Positions 30,810 through 42,083 of a stretch of DNA of 59,695 nt are shown here, piece after piece. The stretch's first letter is position 1. Each line of letters opens with the position of its first letter. Position numbers and translations under genes: made by a program. Location: assembly GCF_018919165.1 (NCBI RefSeq), contig NZ_JAHLQM010000014.1, forward strand, positions 1 to 59,695, read 5' to 3'. The DNA is from Amphibacillus sp. MSJ-3. Lineage in GTDB: Bacteria > Bacillota > Bacilli > Bacillales > Amphibacillaceae. The notes below the pieces were generated by a model. It was not told the DNA's origin and did not search any database. It saw nothing but the letters and a program-made list of their open reading frames with translations.

Positions 30810-33800
30810 TTATGCGGTTGGTTCGTTTTCTTTATTTTCGCTAGCTTCTTCTTCAACTACATTCTCAACCGGAAGTTCTGTTCGCATTCCGATTTTTCTA
30901 TATCTCGGCATACCTGTACCAGCTGGAACCAACTTACCTAGAATGACATTTTCCTTAAGACCAAGTAATTCATCCCGTTTACCTTTAATCGCAGCATCCG
31001 TTAAGACACGGGTTGTTTCTTGGAAGGACGCGGCTGATAAGAATGAATCTGTTTCTAATGATGCTTTTGTAATTCCTAGTAATATCGGGCGACCTACTGC
31101 TGGTTCTTTTCCTGCACTTAATGCCTTTTTGTTAACATCTCTAAACTGGTGAATTTCTAATAGTGAACCTGGCAAGAGATCTGTTTCTCCCGAGTCAGCA
31201 ATCGTCACTTTTCTTAGCATTTGTCTTACCATAACCTCTACGTGCTTATCACCAATTTCCACACCTTGCATACGGTACACTTTTTGAACTTCTTTTAGCA
31301 GGTATGTTTGAACACCGTCAACACCTTGGAATTTGAGTAATTCTTTCGGATCGATCGAACCTTCTGTTAATGCTTCACCAGCAACAACCTTATCCCCTAT
31401 CGATACACTTACACGTGAACCATAAGGTACTGGATAGGTCCGTGTTTCTACTTCACCTTGAACAATAATCTCTTGTTTTTCTTTCACATCACTGATCTCT
31501 TGAACAATACCGTCTACTTCACTAATAACGGCCTGCCCTTTAGGATTACGAGCTTCAAAGATCTCTTGAATACGCGGCAAACCTTGAGTAATATCGCTTC
31601 CGGCTACCCCACCTGTGTGGAATGTTCTCATCGTTAACTGGGTACCTGGTTCTCCAATCGATTGAGCTGCAATAATACCTACTGCCTCTCCTACTTCTAC
31701 TTGTTCACCAGTTGCTAAGTTACGGCCATAACATTTCTTACATGCCCCATATTTTGTGTTACATGTAAATACTGTTCGTATCGTTACAGCTTCAATTCCA
31801 GCATCAACAATTTCCTTCGCGATATCTTCATTTATAAACTCATTTTTCCCAACGATCACAGCATTTGTTTCTGGGTGACGTACCGTTTGAAAAGCTGTCC
31901 GTCCTACTAAGCGGTCATATAAGGGCTCGATCATTTCTGAGCCTTCGGTAATCGCATGAACGGTTAAGCCTTTATCTGTGTGACAATCATCTTCACGAAT
32001 AATGACATCTTGAGCAACATCAACAAGACGTCTTGTTAAATAACCTGAGTCCGCTGTTTTCAATGCTGTATCCGCTAGTCCTTTACGGGCTCCGTGTGTC
32101 GAAATAAAGTATTCTAGAACCGTCAAACCTTCACGGAAACTAGACTTGATAGGTAATTCAATAATTCGACCAGCCGGGTTGGCCATTAATCCACGCATAC
32201 CCGCAAGTTGGGTAAAGTTAGACGCATTACCACGAGCTCCTGAATCACTCATCATATAAATTGGGTTTCGACTGCTTAATGACATCATTAAGCGATCTTG
32301 AATATCGTCTTTTGCTTTAGACCAGATAGAGATAACACGTTCGTAGCGTTCCTCTTCGGTAATCAAACCACGACGGAACTGCTTCATAACTTTTTCCACT
32401 TTATCTTGGGCTTCTTCTAGAATTTCTTCTTTTTCAGCTAGAACAACAATATCAGCAACACCAACTGTAATTCCTGCTTTTGTTGAATATTTAAAACCAA
32501 GATCTTTCATTCGGTCAAGCATTTTCGATGTTTCACTGATTTTAAACTTCTTAAAGACTTCTGCAATGATATCACCTAAAATACCCTTTTTGAAAGGTGG
32601 GATTAAATCACGTTTAGCAAGTTCCTCTTTAATATTTGTACCTTTACCAACAAAGTATTGTGCAGGTGTTTCCACCTCTAAGTTAGTATGGGTTGGCTCG
32701 TTTAGGTATGGGAATGATGGTGGTAAAATATCATTGAAAATTAATTTACCAATAGTCGTCAATAATAATTGACTCTGTTGTTCTTCGGTAAAGTTACCTT
32801 TTCCTAATGACGACGCTTGAACGGCAACACGGGTGTGCAAGTGAACATAGCCACTTTGATAAGCCATTAAAGCTTCATTTAAATCTTTAAACACCATTCC
32901 TTCACCGATAGCACCCTTACGTTCCATGGTTAAATAATAGTTACCTAAAACCATATCCTGAGATGGCGTAACAACCGGTTTTCCATCTTTCGGATTTAAA
33001 ATATTTTGTGCGGCTAGCATTAAAATTCTCGCTTCCGCTTGTGCCTCAGCTGACAGCGGAACGTGAACAGCCATTTGGTCACCATCAAAGTCAGCATTAT
33101 AAGCTGTACAAACGAGTGGGTGTAGACGGATTGCTCTTCCTTCAACTAAGGTTGGCTCAAATGCTTGAATACCTAAACGGTGCAATGTTGGTGCACGGTT
33201 TAATAAGACTGGGTGTTCTTTAATAACATCTTCAAGCACTTCCCATACTTCACCATGTAAACGTTCAATTTTACGTTTTGCAGACTTAATATTATGGGCC
33301 AAACCACGTTCAACTAGCTCTTTCATGATAAATGGCTTAAACAATTCAACAGCCATTTCCTTTGGTAAACCACATTGATACATTTTCAAATTAGGACCAA
33401 CAACAATAACTGAACGACCTGAATAATCAACCCGTTTTCCTAACAAGTTTTGACGGAAACGTCCTTGCTTCCCTTTAAGCATGTGTGAAAGTGATTTTAA
33501 CGGACGGTTACCTGGTCCAGTTACTGGACGGCCACGACGGCCATTATCAATTAATGCATCAACTGCTTCTTGAAGCATTCTCTTTTCATTCTGAACGATA
33601 ATACTTGGCGCTCCAAGATCCAACAATCGTTTTAGTCGATTATTACGATTGATCACGCGACGGTAGAGATCATTCAAATCAGATGTCGCAAAACGTCCAC
33701 CGTCTAATTGGACCATTGGACGCAATTCTGGTGGGATAATCGGTAAAACATCTAAAATAATCCAAGACGGATCATTGCCTGAATTTCTAAAAGCTTCAAT

Positions 33801-34436
33801 CACTTCAAGTCGTTTAATTGCCCGTGTACGACGTTGACCTTGAACGTTTTTTAATTCTTCACGTAGAATACTGGATTCTTTGTCAAGATCAATATCTTGA
33901 AGGATTTTCTTAATTGCTTCAGCACCCATTTCTGCTTGAAAACTTTGTCCGTACTTCTCACGGTGTGTACGGTATTCTTTTTCAGATAGGAGCTGTTTCT
34001 TCTCAAGTGGTGTACTTCCTGCGTCTGTTACAATATAGGCAGCGAAGTAAATTACCTCTTCTAGTGCACGTGGTGACATATCTAAAAGAAGACCCATACG
34101 ACTTGGGATACCTTTGAAGTACCAAATATGCGATACAGGGGCAGCTAATTCAATATGTCCCATACGCTCACGACGTACTTTTGACTTTGTGACTTCAACG
34201 CCACAACGATCACAAACGACTCCTTTATAACGAACACGTTTGTACTTCCCACAGTGACACTCCCAGTCTTTTTGTGGGCCAAAGATTCTTTCACAGAATA
34301 GACCATCTTTTTCTGGTTTTAATGTCCGGTAGTTAATCGTTTCTGGCTTTTTTACTTCCCCATGTGACCATGACCGAATTTTGTCTGGCGATGCCAAACC
34401 TATTTTCATAAATTCGAAATTATTTACATCTAGCAA
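30810..34436 (-). CDS. rpoC: RNA polymerase beta-prime subunit
   Basis: 1208 residues from a TTG start at 34436, chosen because GGAGG (34445-34449) lies 8 nt upstream and homologues begin LDVNNFE; 24 further open codons upstream are spurious. Zinc-ribbon Cys occur in [20 protein letters not shown] near 60-79. The active-site motif [12 protein letters not shown] coordinates the catalytic magnesium. The trigger-loop region [19 protein letters not shown] and a second zinc site ([13 protein letters not shown]) are intact. The acidic C-terminal tail is slightly extended. It lies 31 bp after rpoB. Confidence 0.99.
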   Translation of the reverse strand: MLDVNNFEFMKIGLASPDKIRSWSHGEVKKPETINYRTLKPEKDGLFCERIFGPQKDWECHCGKYKRVRYKGVVCDRCGVEVTKSKVRRERMGHIELAAPVSHIWYFKGIPSRMGLLLDMSPRALEEVIYFAAYIVTDAGSTPLEKKQLLSEKEYRTHREKYGQSFQAEMGAEAIKKILQDIDLDKESSILREELKNVQGQRRTRAIKRLEVIEAFRNSGNDPSWIILDVLPIIPPELRPMVQLDGGRFATSDLNDLYRRVINRNNRLKRLLDLGAPSIIVQNEKRMLQEAVDALIDNGRRGRPVTGPGNRPLKSLSHMLKGKQGRFRQNLLGKRVDYSGRSVIVVGPNLKMYQCGLPKEMAVELFKPFIMKELVERGLAHNIKSAKRKIERLHGEVWEVLEDVIKEHPVLLNRAPTLHRLGIQAFEPTLVEGRAIRLHPLVCTAYNADFDGDQMAVHVPLSAEAQAEARILMLAAQNILNPKDGKPVVTPSQDMVLGNYYLTMERKGAIGEGMVFKDLNEALMAYQSGYVHLHTRVAVQASSLGKGNFTEEQQSQLLLTTIGKLIFNDILPPSFPYLNEPTHTNLEVETPAQYFVGKGTNIKEELAKRDLIPPFKKGILGDIIAEVFKKFKISETSKMLDRMKDLGFKYSTKAGITVGVADIVVLAEKEEILEEAQDKVEKVMKQFRRGLITEEERYERVISIWSKAKDDIQDRLMMSLSSRNPIYMMSDSGARGNASNFTQLAGMRGLMANPAGRIIELPIKSSFREGLTVLEYFISTHGARKGLADTALKTADSGYLTRRLVDVAQDVIIREDDCHTDKGLTVHAITEGSEMIEPLYDRLVGRTAFQTVRHPETNAVIVGKNEFINEDIAKEIVDAGIEAVTIRTVFTCNTKYGACKKCYGRNLATGEQVEVGEAVGIIAAQSIGEPGTQLTMRTFHTGGVAGSDITQGLPRIQEIFEARNPKGQAVISEVDGIVQEISDVKEKQEIIVQGEVETRTYPVPYGSRVSVSIGDKVVAGEALTEGSIDPKELLKFQGVDGVQTYLLKEVQKVYRMQGVEIGDKHVEVMVRQMLRKVTIADSGETDLLPGSLLEIHQFRDVNKKALSAGKEPAVGRPILLGITKASLETDSFLSAASFQETTRVLTDAAIKGKRDELLGLKENVILGKLVPAGTGMPRYRKIGMRTELPVENVVEEEASENKENEPTA

Positions 34437-34539
34437 GGGGTCTACCTCCCTTTTAGTATGTGGTAGATCACGGGAAGGCAAGAGGTCATTAAGCCCCTCA
34501 ACCTCCAATGATCTTTAAAATTAATATATACGGTTCTAC

Positions 34540-37500
34540 TTATTCTTGAACTTCTAAATTAAACTTCTCCGTTGATAATTTGTCATCTTCGTCAATATCA
34601 CGAAGTTCAATCTCTTCTTCATCAGCCGAAAGCATCTTAACATCCATACCTAAACTTTGTAATTCTTTTATCAAAACTTTAAACGACTCAGGAATTCCGG
34701 CTTCAGGAACGTTTTCGCCTTTGACAATCGCTTCGTAAGTCTTAACACGCCCAACCACATCATCTGATTTAACTGTTAAGATTTCCTGTAGCGTGTAGGC
34801 AGCACCATATGCCTCTAAGGCCCACACTTCCATTTCACCGAAACGTTGTCCACCAAATTGAGCTTTACCACCTAATGGCTGTTGAGTAACTAAAGAATAA
34901 GGTCCAGTTGAACGTGCGTGTAGCTTATCATCAACCATGTGCGCAAGCTTGATCATATACATTACTCCAACAGACACACGGTTATCAAACGCTTCGCCAG
35001 TACGACCATCATATAAAATCGTCTTCGCATCTCGAGCCATTCCAGCTTCTTCGATTGTTTCCCAAACGTCTTCTTCACTTGCCCCATCAAAAACCGGTGA
35101 AGCAACATGAATACCTAATTTCTTCGCTGCCATACCTAAATGCAATTCTAATACTTGACCAATATTCATTCGCGATGGAACGCCTAGTGGATTAAGCATT
35201 ATATCAATTGGAGTGCCATCTGGTAAGAACGGCATATCTTCTTCAGGTAGTATTTTCGAGATAACCCCTTTATTACCGTGGCGGCCGGCCATCTTATCTC
35301 CTTCGTGAATCTTACGTTTTTGAACAATATAGACACGAACAAGTTGATTAACTCCTGGCGGTAATTCATCGCCATCTTCACGGTTGAAGATTTTAACATC
35401 TAAGACAATTCCACCCGCTCCGTGCGGTACACGTAATGAAGTATCTCGGACTTCCCTTGCTTTTTCTCCAAAAATCGCATGCAATAATCGCTCTTCAGCT
35501 GAAAGCTCTGTGACACCTTTAGGCGTTACCTTACCAACAAGCAAGTCACCGTCTTCAACTTCTGCTCCTATTCGGATAATCCCCCGTTCATCTAAATCAC
35601 GTAGTGCGTCTTCTCCTACGTTTGGTATGTCACGAGTAATTTCCTCTGGACCAAGCTTGGTATCACGTGCATCTGATTCATATTCTTCTATATGAATAGA
35701 AGTATAGACGTCATCTTTAACTAAACGCTCACTCATGATAATTGCATCTTCATAGTTATAACCTTCCCAAGTCATAAAACCAACTAAGACGTTCTGTCCA
35801 AGAGCAAGCTCTCCATCTTCCATTGAGGGACCATCAGCTAGGATTTCACCTTTTACCACACGATCGCCAACTTTTACGATTGGACGTTGGTTATAACAAG
35901 TCCCTTGGTTAGAGCGGATAAACTTTTGAAGTTTATAACGATCTAAATCACCTTGAACATCTTTGCCATCTACTTCAGCAATGCGTCGAACATGTATTGT
36001 CTTCGCTTCAACCTGCTCGACAATTCCATCGTGTCGACAAATGATCGCTGCACCAGAGTCTTTCCCTGAAACATACTCCATCCCTGTTCCTACAATCGGG
36101 GCTTTAGGTTGTATTAAGGGAACAGCTTGACGCTGCATGTTAGCACCCATTAGCGCACGGTTCGAGTCATCATTCTCCAAGAAGGGGATACAAGCAGTCG
36201 CTGTTGAAACGACTTGTTTTGGTGATACGTCCATATAATCAATACGATCACGATTAACCGTTGTATTCTCTCCACGGAAACGAGCAATAACTTCCTCATC
36301 CACAAAGGCACCGTCATCGTCCAAGCGAGCATTGGCTTGTGCAACAACATAGTTATCTTCTTCATCTGCTGTTAGGTAATCATATTGATCCGTTACTTTA
36401 CCTGTTTCGTGATCTACTCGGCGATAAGGCGTTTCAATAAAACCAAATTTATTTACCTTTGCATAAGAAGATAGTGAGTTAATTAGCCCAATGTTAGGCC
36501 CTTCCGGCGTTTCAATTGGACACATACGTCCATAGTGGGAATAGTGAACGTCTCGAACTTCAAAGCCTGCCCGTTCTCTCGTCAAACCACCCGGACCTAG
36601 TGCAGATAGCCTTCTTTTATGAGTTAGCTCTGCTAGCGGATTTGTTTGATCCATAAATTGAGAGAGCTGTGAGCTACCAAAGAACTCTTTAATCGATGCG
36701 ATAACAGGTCGAATATTGATTAATTGTTGTGGCGTAATTGTTGACGTATCTTGAATAGACATACGTTCACGAACCACTCGTTCCATTCGAGATAAACCAA
36801 TTCGGAATTGATTTTGTAAAAGTTCACCGACCGAACGTAAACGGCGATTGCCCAAGTGATCAATATCATCTGTGTTTCCAACTTGGTGTAAAATATTAAA
36901 GAAATAGTTTATTGATGCCAAAATATCAGCAGGCACAATATTTTTAACGGATGAATCTACGATACCATTATCAATCACATTCAATATCCGCTCTCCATCC
37001 GGATCAGTTGGATCAATAATTTTAATCGACTGCAATTCAATCGGTTCTTCTAAGACACCTTCACTTGGTTCAACACTATATTCACCAAGTCGATTTTCTT
37101 CTCTATCGATATATGGTAATAGTTTATTAAGCGTACGTCGATCTAATTTCGTGCCTTTTTCCGCAAGAACTTCACCAGTTTCATGGTCTACTAAAGTTTC
37201 TGCTAGAGTTTGATTGAACAAACGATTTTTTATATGCAGTTTTTTATTCATTTTATATCGTCCGACATGCGCTAAATCATAACGTTTCGGATCGAAAAAG
37301 CGAGAAATCATTAAACTTTTTGCATTTTCAAGGGTAGGAGGTTCTCCCGGTCTTAAACGTTCATAAATTTCAAGTAAAGCTTTCTCGCTTGTGTCTGTAT
37401 TATCTTTTTCTAAAGTATTTTGTAAATATTCATTATCACCAATCAAGTCAATAATTTCTTGATCTGTGCTAAAACCTAACGCTCTTAGCAGAACCGTGAT

Positions 37501-38073
37501 TGGTAGTTTTCTAGTTCGATCAATTCGAACATGGACAACGTCTTTAGCGTCTGTTTCAAACTCCAACCATGCTCCTCTGTTCGGAATAACAGTAGCTGTA
37601 TATCCCCTCTTACCGTTTTTGTCTATTTTCTCACTAAAATAAACACCTGGTGAGCGGACTAATTGTGAAACGATAACACGTTCAGCCCCATTGATAATAA
37701 AGGTTCCTGTGTCTGTCATCAGTGGGAAATCACCCATAAACACTTCTTGCTCTTTCACTTCACCAGTTTCATTATTTAATAAGCGGACCTTCACACGTAG
37801 TGGCGCATTATACGTCACATCTCTTTCTTTTGACTCATCGACTGAGTATTTCGGTTCCCCTAGACTATAATCGACGAATTCAAGTGATAAATTCCCTTGA
37901 AAATCCTCGATCGGAGAAATATCCTTAAACATTTCTCGCATACCTTCCTCTAGAAACCATTCATAAGAAGCCGTTTGAATCTCAATTAAATTCGGTAACT
38001 CAAGTACCTCATTGATACGTGCATAGCTTCTGCGCTGGCGGTGTCGTCCATACTGAACTAGTTGACCTGTCAA
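34540..38073 (-). CDS. rpoB: RNA polymerase beta subunit
   Basis: 1177 residues from a TTG start at 38073 (GGGGTG 6 nt upstream; B. subtilis also uses this start). Forms half of the catalytic cleft with RpoC. The rifampicin region ([20 protein letters not shown] and [10 protein letters not shown]) has wild-type residues at the usual resistance positions, so a sensitive enzyme is predicted. The C-terminal [20 protein letters not shown] is conserved. The end has an acidic tail. It has its own promoter and is cut off from rplJ-rplL by a hairpin. Confidence 0.99.
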   Translation of the reverse strand: MTGQLVQYGRHRQRRSYARINEVLELPNLIEIQTASYEWFLEEGMREMFKDISPIEDFQGNLSLEFVDYSLGEPKYSVDESKERDVTYNAPLRVKVRLLNNETGEVKEQEVFMGDFPLMTDTGTFIINGAERVIVSQLVRSPGVYFSEKIDKNGKRGYTATVIPNRGAWLEFETDAKDVVHVRIDRTRKLPITVLLRALGFSTDQEIIDLIGDNEYLQNTLEKDNTDTSEKALLEIYERLRPGEPPTLENAKSLMISRFFDPKRYDLAHVGRYKMNKKLHIKNRLFNQTLAETLVDHETGEVLAEKGTKLDRRTLNKLLPYIDREENRLGEYSVEPSEGVLEEPIELQSIKIIDPTDPDGERILNVIDNGIVDSSVKNIVPADILASINYFFNILHQVGNTDDIDHLGNRRLRSVGELLQNQFRIGLSRMERVVRERMSIQDTSTITPQQLINIRPVIASIKEFFGSSQLSQFMDQTNPLAELTHKRRLSALGPGGLTRERAGFEVRDVHYSHYGRMCPIETPEGPNIGLINSLSSYAKVNKFGFIETPYRRVDHETGKVTDQYDYLTADEEDNYVVAQANARLDDDGAFVDEEVIARFRGENTTVNRDRIDYMDVSPKQVVSTATACIPFLENDDSNRALMGANMQRQAVPLIQPKAPIVGTGMEYVSGKDSGAAIICRHDGIVEQVEAKTIHVRRIAEVDGKDVQGDLDRYKLQKFIRSNQGTCYNQRPIVKVGDRVVKGEILADGPSMEDGELALGQNVLVGFMTWEGYNYEDAIIMSERLVKDDVYTSIHIEEYESDARDTKLGPEEITRDIPNVGEDALRDLDERGIIRIGAEVEDGDLLVGKVTPKGVTELSAEERLLHAIFGEKAREVRDTSLRVPHGAGGIVLDVKIFNREDGDELPPGVNQLVRVYIVQKRKIHEGDKMAGRHGNKGVISKILPEEDMPFLPDGTPIDIMLNPLGVPSRMNIGQVLELHLGMAAKKLGIHVASPVFDGASEEDVWETIEEAGMARDAKTILYDGRTGEAFDNRVSVGVMYMIKLAHMVDDKLHARSTGPYSLVTQQPLGGKAQFGGQRFGEMEVWALEAYGAAYTLQEILTVKSDDVVGRVKTYEAIVKGENVPEAGIPESFKVLIKELQSLGMDVKMLSADEEEIELRDIDEDDKLSTEKFNLEVQE

Positions 38074-38319
38074 CTGCTTCACCCCTCAAATCAAGATTAG
38101 AGAAACTTACATTCACTTATTCTTAAATGAATGCATGAGTCTTCCTTATTACTTTTGACGTAAAAATCATAGCTACTTGACCCTCATTATCTAGCTATCA
38201 TTTTATACTTCTAAAGTATTAAAAACAAAAAGCTCACACAACAAACATTGCGTTAAGCACGCCATACCTCGTCTAACCAATATTCCAAAAGTTCAACTAT
38301 TGACTTATTGGATGTAGAA

Positions 38320-38349
38320 GGTATAATTTAAACAGTGTGAATTGTTCAA
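38320..38349 (-). promoter_or_regulatory. Probable promoter of rpoB-rpoC
   Basis: TTGAAC (38344-38349) and TATACC (38320-38325), 18 bp apart on the minus strand, immediately downstream of the hairpin at 38356-38397. The leader would be about 240 nt. Confidence 0.5.
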
Positions 38350-38355
38350 CTGTTA

Positions 38356-38397
38356 CCAAATAAAAACTCACAGCCATTGAAGTAAGTTTTTATTTGG
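38356..38397 (-). terminator. Terminator-like hairpin ahead of the rpoB promoter
   Basis: Arms CCAAATAAAAACT and AGTTTTTATTTGG are exact 13-bp inverted copies with a 16-nt loop. The T-rich 3' arm and the promoter just beyond suggest it ends transcripts from rplJ-rplL and the methyltransferase. Confidence 0.6.
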
Positions 38398-38414
38398 AAC
38401 CTATATTTTACACC

Positions 38415-38651
38415 TTAGTTAATAACAGGTGGAATAGGTATGTTTGACGAACAACAATAGTGATTAGTAAACATCATTAAAAAAGGATCACCACTTGACT
38501 TCTTTCTAAAAATCAACCTTAATCCTCTTTCTCGTTCTAACCATCTTGTCCATTCATTAATAAAAATATACTTATTTCTTAAAATGGCACTTGACAAAAA
38601 AACGCGCCATTGGCATTTTTCTATATTACCACAACCACCTATCAGAGTCAA
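38415..38651 (-). other. Doubtful 78-codon open frame between the methyltransferase and rpoB
   Basis: A TTG-initiated frame with the segment NEWTRWLERERGLRLIFRKK and a Cys/Pro-rich end. No ribosome site precedes it, and I recognise no homologue. It begins 8 bp after the methyltransferase stop, so coupling is conceivable. Together with 38074-38414 this is a 586-bp stretch otherwise holding only the hairpin and promoter listed. Confidence 0.2.
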
Positions 38652-38659
38652 ATGCTAAG

Positions 38660-39262
38660 TCAATATTTTCTTGCCCGAATAATAAAATACCCTTTGTTTT
38701 TCTTAACTAGCTCAACCTCTTGAAACAGAGTCTCCATTTTACTGATCGCCGAAGGTGCACCTTGTTTCTTTTGAATGACAACCCATAGCTCACCCTCTGA
38801 CTTAAGGCGTTGATAAGCATCTTCAAACATTTGATGTACCACTTCTTTACCGGCTCGAATCGGCGGGTTAACTAATACAGCAGCAAATTGGTCTTCCGGA
38901 ATGCTATCGAAACGATCACTCAAATAGCATTTCACATTATCTAATTTATTCTGTTTTGCATTTTTCTCAGCGAGGTCAACGGCCCTCTGATTAACATCAC
39001 TCATAACTACTTGACGATCAGGGAAGGATTTAGCTATTGTTAAACCGATCGGCCCATAGCCACAACCCAAATCACAAATTGCCCCCTCAACTTTCGGAGG
39101 GAAAAAAGTATCAATCAATGTTCTAGAACCAAAGTCTACCGTATTCTTCGAAAAGACACCCAGATCACTTGTGAATGTCATCGTGTGATTGCGAAGTTTA
39201 AAGGTCCATGTTTTGGGGTTACTCTTTGCTTGAGGATGACGGGTAAAGTATTGCTCCGACAT
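38660..39262 (-). CDS. RsmC-like 16S rRNA methyltransferase (YbxB type)
   Basis: 200 residues. A class I S-adenosylmethionine methyltransferase with motif I DLGCGYGPIGLTIAKSF near 64-80 and the catalytic-site motif VNPPIRAGKE near 136-145 (N-P-P-[IF] marks N-methylation of guanine). Related to the C-terminal half of RsmC, which methylates G1207 of 16S rRNA in E. coli; the exact target here is inferred. It lies between rplL and rpoB exactly as in Bacillus. Confidence 0.88.
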   Translation of the reverse strand: MSEQYFTRHPQAKSNPKTWTFKLRNHTMTFTSDLGVFSKNTVDFGSRTLIDTFFPPKVEGAICDLGCGYGPIGLTIAKSFPDRQVVMSDVNQRAVDLAEKNAKQNKLDNVKCYLSDRFDSIPEDQFAAVLVNPPIRAGKEVVHQMFEDAYQRLKSEGELWVVIQKKQGAPSAISKMETLFQEVELVKKNKGYFIIRARKY

Positions 39263-39379
39263 ATAATTAGCACCTACTTTTAATTGTGGTTAAAATTATT
39301 TAGCATTTACTAGGCTCACCAAGTGACAACGCTAAGTCACATCGGAAAAGTATCCTACATACACTTGATCCTATTATAA

Positions 39380-39416
39380 TAGCAACGAAAGCCCGCCTAA
39401 AATAGACGAGCTCTCA
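39380..39416 (-). terminator. Terminator-like hairpin after rplL
   Basis: GAGAGCTCGTCTA pairs with TAGGCGGGCTTTC (13 pairs including three G-T) around a TTT loop. The T-run is poor, so readthrough into the methyltransferase gene is likely. Confidence 0.5.
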
Positions 39417-39432
39417 TTTATTAAGCTTACGA

Positions 39433-39801
39433 TTACTTCAATTCTACAGCTGCGCCAGCTTCTTCAAGTTTAGCTTTCATTTCTTCAGCTTCTTCTTTAG
39501 CTACGCCTTCTTTAATTGCACCTGGTGCTTTGTCAACAAGATCTTTAGCGTCTTTAAGACCAAGACCTGTGATTTCGCGAACTGCTTTAACAACTTTAAT
39601 TTTTGCAGAACCTGCATCAGTTAAGACAACATCAAATTCTGATTTTTCTTCTGCTTCGGCACCACCAGCAGCGCCACCACCTGCAACAGCAACAGGTGCT
39701 GCAGCAGTTACACCAAATTCTTCTTCAATTGCTTTAACTAAATCGTTTAATTCAAGAACAGACATTTCTTTAATCGCTTCGATAATTTGTTCTTTAGACA
39801 T
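39433..39801 (-). CDS. rplL: 50S ribosomal protein L7/L12
   Basis: 122 residues. N-terminal dimerisation domain (to about 33), a flexible Ala/Gly-rich hinge (about 33-52, [20 protein letters not shown]) and a C-terminal domain that recruits translation GTPases ([20 protein letters not shown]). Several dimers bind L10. It follows rplJ by 56 bp with GGAGG upstream; a hairpin after it reduces readthrough, giving the higher L12 stoichiometry. Confidence 0.98.
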   Translation of the reverse strand: MSKEQIIEAIKEMSVLELNDLVKAIEEEFGVTAAAPVAVAGGGAAGGAEAEEKSEFDVVLTDAGSAKIKVVKAVREITGLGLKDAKDLVDKAPGAIKEGVAKEEAEEMKAKLEEAGAAVELK

Positions 39802-39857
39802 TCTTATTTCCTCCTAATGGTTGATTTATATTCTACCGTTTTTAATTCAAGATTAAC

Positions 39858-40358
39858 TTAAGCATCTTGCTCTTCTTTTTGCTCTGCAATCGCTTTTGTA
39901 GCATAAGCAAAGTTTCGAACAGGTGCCTGTAGGACACTAAGCAACATAGATAGTAAACCTTCGTAATTTGGAAGATCTGCAAGCTCTTTAATTTGGTCAA
40001 GAGTTGCAACATTACCCTCAATAACGCCGCCTTTTATTTCTAAATCTTTGTGTTCCTTAATAAAGTTATTAATAATTTTCGCTGGAGCAACAACATCATC
40101 ATTACTAAATGCAATAGCTGTCGGTCCAACTAATATTTCATCTAGTTCTGAAAGTTCAACTTCAGCAGCCGCACGGCGAGACATAGAGTTTTTATAAACT
40201 TTGTAATCAACGCCAGCTTCACGTAATTGTTTACGTAATTCAGTAACTTCTGCTACATCTAGTCCACGATAATCCACTAACACAGTTGATTGGCTGTCAC
40301 GGAATTTTGTTGCAATTTCAGATACAAGTTGTTTCTTTTGTTCCATAAGCTTTGACAT
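39858..40358 (-). CDS. rplJ: 50S ribosomal protein L10
   Basis: 166 residues from [10 protein letters not shown] (GGAGG 7 nt upstream); the open frame continues ten codons further up without a site. L10 forms the stalk base and carries the L7/L12 dimers on its C-terminal helix ([20 protein letters not shown]). With L12 it binds its own leader (40389-40579) to repress rplJ-rplL. Confidence 0.98.
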   Translation of the reverse strand: MSKLMEQKKQLVSEIATKFRDSQSTVLVDYRGLDVAEVTELRKQLREAGVDYKVYKNSMSRRAAAEVELSELDEILVGPTAIAFSNDDVVAPAKIINNFIKEHKDLEIKGGVIEGNVATLDQIKELADLPNYEGLLSMLLSVLQAPVRNFAYATKAIAEQKEEQDA

Positions 40359-40388
40359 GATTCCACCTCCTACTAAATGTTCAAACAT

Positions 40389-40579
40389 ACCGTCAGATCT
40401 GATTTCTTTTTATTCAAAATTAAAAATCCCTCACATCTATACTAGACGCAAGGGAGAACGTGTGAACACTTAGGCGAGAATTTATACAAATTCCCACACC
40501 TTTATCCAACACCTCGGCAGGCTATTAAGCTTAATGAGCCCCTGCTGTCTACGGTATAAATATTGATTTAACCTTAACT
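40389..40579 (-). promoter_or_regulatory. Ribosomal protein L10 leader
   Basis: The RNA between the promoter and rplJ contains the recognisable L10-leader blocks GTAGACAGCAGGGGC and TTAATAGCCTGCCGAGGTGT. It ends in an attenuator hairpin at 40422-40455. Binding of L10(L12)4 to this leader family reduces expression of rplJ-rplL. Confidence 0.9.
40422..40455 (-). terminator. Attenuator in the L10 leader
   Basis: TCCCTTGCGTCTA and TAGATGTGAGGGA pair over 13 positions (three G-T) around a 3-nt loop, followed by TTTTT, 64 nt before the rplJ ATG. Confidence 0.85.
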
Positions 40580-40608
40580 ATTATAGCGATATCCTACAAT
40601 GAAGTCAA
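40580..40608 (-). promoter_or_regulatory. Promoter of rplJ-rplL
   Basis: TTGACT (40603-40608), 17 bp, consensus TATAAT (40580-40585) on the minus strand. It starts within 5 bp of the rplA stop. Confidence 0.85.
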
Positions 40609-40611
40609 GAC

Positions 40612-41310
40612 TTATTTTGAAGCTAGAGCAGATGGATTAATTTTCACACCTGGTCCCATTGTTGAAGTCACTGATATATTACGTAAATAGATACCTTTTG
40701 CAGTTTGTGGTTTCGCTTTAACAACCACATTAGCAATCGCTTCAAAGTTCTCAACTAATTGGTTAAGTTCAAATGAAGCTTTACCAATTGGAACATGAAT
40801 ATTTGATTGTTTATCCACTCGGTATTCTACTTTACCTGCTTTAATATCTTGAATTGCTTTTTCTACTTCAAAAGTAACTGTGCCTGTCTTAGGGTTTGGC
40901 ATTAATCCTTTAGGCCCTAATACTCGACCTAGTTTACCAACTTCAGCCATCATATCAGGCGTTGCAACAATCACGTCAAAACCGAACCATCCTTGGTTAA
41001 TTTTGTTGATTAATTCTTCATCACCAACAAAGTCAGCACCTGCAGCTTCAGCTTCTTTTGCTTTATCGCCTTTAGCAAAGACTAAAACAGTTTGTGTTTT
41101 ACCTGTACCATGTGGTAAAACCATTGCTCCACGGATTTGTTGATCTGCTTTCTTAGGATCAATACCTAAGCGGAAAGCAACTTCTACAGTTTCATCAAAT
41201 TTAGCTGTAGCATTTTCCTTTACTAATTTAAGAGCTTCTTCAATCTCGTACAACTTAGCACGATCTACTAATTTCAAAGCTTCTTGTTGTTTTTTTGATT
41301 TTTTAGCCAT
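40612..41310 (-). CDS. rplA: 50S ribosomal protein L1
   Basis: 232 residues. L1 forms the mobile stalk that moves deacylated tRNA out of the E site; it also represses its own L11-L1 mRNA in many bacteria. Conserved [17 protein letters not shown] and [16 protein letters not shown] blocks are present. A 184-bp gap to rplK carries a terminator and a GTGGGAGG motif, giving two possible points of control. Confidence 0.98.
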   Translation of the reverse strand: MAKKSKKQQEALKLVDRAKLYEIEEALKLVKENATAKFDETVEVAFRLGIDPKKADQQIRGAMVLPHGTGKTQTVLVFAKGDKAKEAEAAGADFVGDEELINKINQGWFGFDVIVATPDMMAEVGKLGRVLGPKGLMPNPKTGTVTFEVEKAIQDIKAGKVEYRVDKQSNIHVPIGKASFELNQLVENFEAIANVVVKAKPQTAKGIYLRNISVTSTMGPGVKINPSALASK

Positions 41311-41346
41311 TATTTTTCCTCCTAGAATGTGGTGTTAACGGTTATA

Positions 41347-41380
41347 CCTCCCACTTTATAAAGCGGATCCCAACTTGATT
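41347..41380 (-). promoter_or_regulatory. Candidate L1-binding site before rplA
   Basis: Minus-strand GTGGGAGG (41347-41354) preceded by a short stem (CCGCTTT/AAAGTGG), 36 nt before the ATG. The same octamer occurs in helix 76 of 23S rRNA at the L1 stalk and again before rplK. Confidence 0.5.
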
Positions 41381-41431
41381 ATGTTCCTTTGCAAGTAAGG
41401 AAGTTGACTATGCCTCAATCTATCTTCCTGT

Positions 41432-41471
41432 AAAAAGGTTGCGAAATGGCAACTCCACCACCTACGCAACC
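41432..41471 (-). terminator. Intrinsic terminator between rplK and rplA
   Basis: GGTTGCG and CGCAACC are exact 7-bp arms around a 21-nt interior that can extend the stem partly, followed by TTTTT on the minus strand. It lies about 24 bp after rplK. Some polymerase must read through to reach rplA, as no promoter is obvious between. Confidence 0.7.
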
Positions 41472-41494
41472 TTCATTTACAGCCAACAATAAAA

Positions 41495-41920
41495 TTAATC
41501 TTCAATCGTAATTCCCATACTACGCGCGGTACCTTCGACCATCCGCATTGCCGCTTCAACATTAGCAGCATTTAAATCAGGCATTTTAGTTTCTGCAATT
41601 TCTCTAACTTTATCACGTTTTACTGTTGCAACTTTGTTACGATTAGGTTCACCTGATGCAGTATCGATGCCCGCTGCTTTTTTAAGTAATACGGCAGCCG
41701 GCGGAGTCTTTGTAATAAATGTAAATGAACGGTCTTCAAAAACCGTAATTTCAACCGGAATAATCAAACCAGCTTGTTCTTGCGTACGGGCATTGAATTC
41801 CTTACAGAAACCCATAATATTAACACCTGCTTGACCTAGTGCTGGCCCTACAGGTGGAGCCGGATTCGCTTTCCCTGCTGGAATTTGAAGTTTTACTACT
41901 TTAATTACTTTTTTAGCCAC
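41495..41920 (-). CDS. rplK: 50S ribosomal protein L11
   Basis: 141 residues from a GTG start at 41920 ([17 protein letters not shown]), with GGAGG 8 nt upstream; an earlier GTG would overlap the site. L11 binds the GTPase-associated centre of 23S rRNA and is needed for RelA activation. N-terminal [19 protein letters not shown] (thiostrepton loop) is wild-type. It has its own promoter at 42024-42052. Confidence 0.98.
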   Translation of the reverse strand: MAKKVIKVVKLQIPAGKANPAPPVGPALGQAGVNIMGFCKEFNARTQEQAGLIIPVEITVFEDRSFTFITKTPPAAVLLKKAAGIDTASGEPNRNKVATVKRDKVREIAETKMPDLNAANVEAAMRMVEGTARSMGITIED

Positions 41921-41959
41921 GAGACACACCTCCTTAAGTCCGTGATGTGGTCAAAGGGG

Positions 41960-41985
41960 ATTAACCCTCCCACTCATATACATAT
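41960..41985 (-). promoter_or_regulatory. Candidate L1-binding site before rplK
   Basis: Minus-strand GTGGGAGG (41966-41973), followed by GTTAATCC, about 45 nt before the rplK GTG. Same octamer as before rplA. Confidence 0.5.
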
Positions 41986-42023
41986 AAAAATAATCTAACA
42001 CTCGAGGCATAAAGAACATTAAA

Positions 42024-42052
42024 ATTTTAGCATGTTCAACTTAATAATGCAA
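42024..42052 (-). promoter_or_regulatory. Promoter of rplK-rplA
   Basis: TTGCAT (42047-42052), 17 bp, TAAAAT (42024-42029) on the minus strand, about 30 bp after the nusG stop. Confidence 0.65.
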
Positions 42053-42083
42053 GGGTTGTTGTTATTAAATCTACCTAAAGTGA

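Noticed and set aside
34437-34508. 24 extra codons in front of rpoC
   Set aside because: They precede a TTG with a well placed GGAGG, and homologues start at LDVNNFE; the extension is not conserved protein.
38415-38651. 78-codon TTG frame before rpoB as a real gene
   Set aside because: No ribosome site and no recognised similarity; kept only as a low-confidence note.
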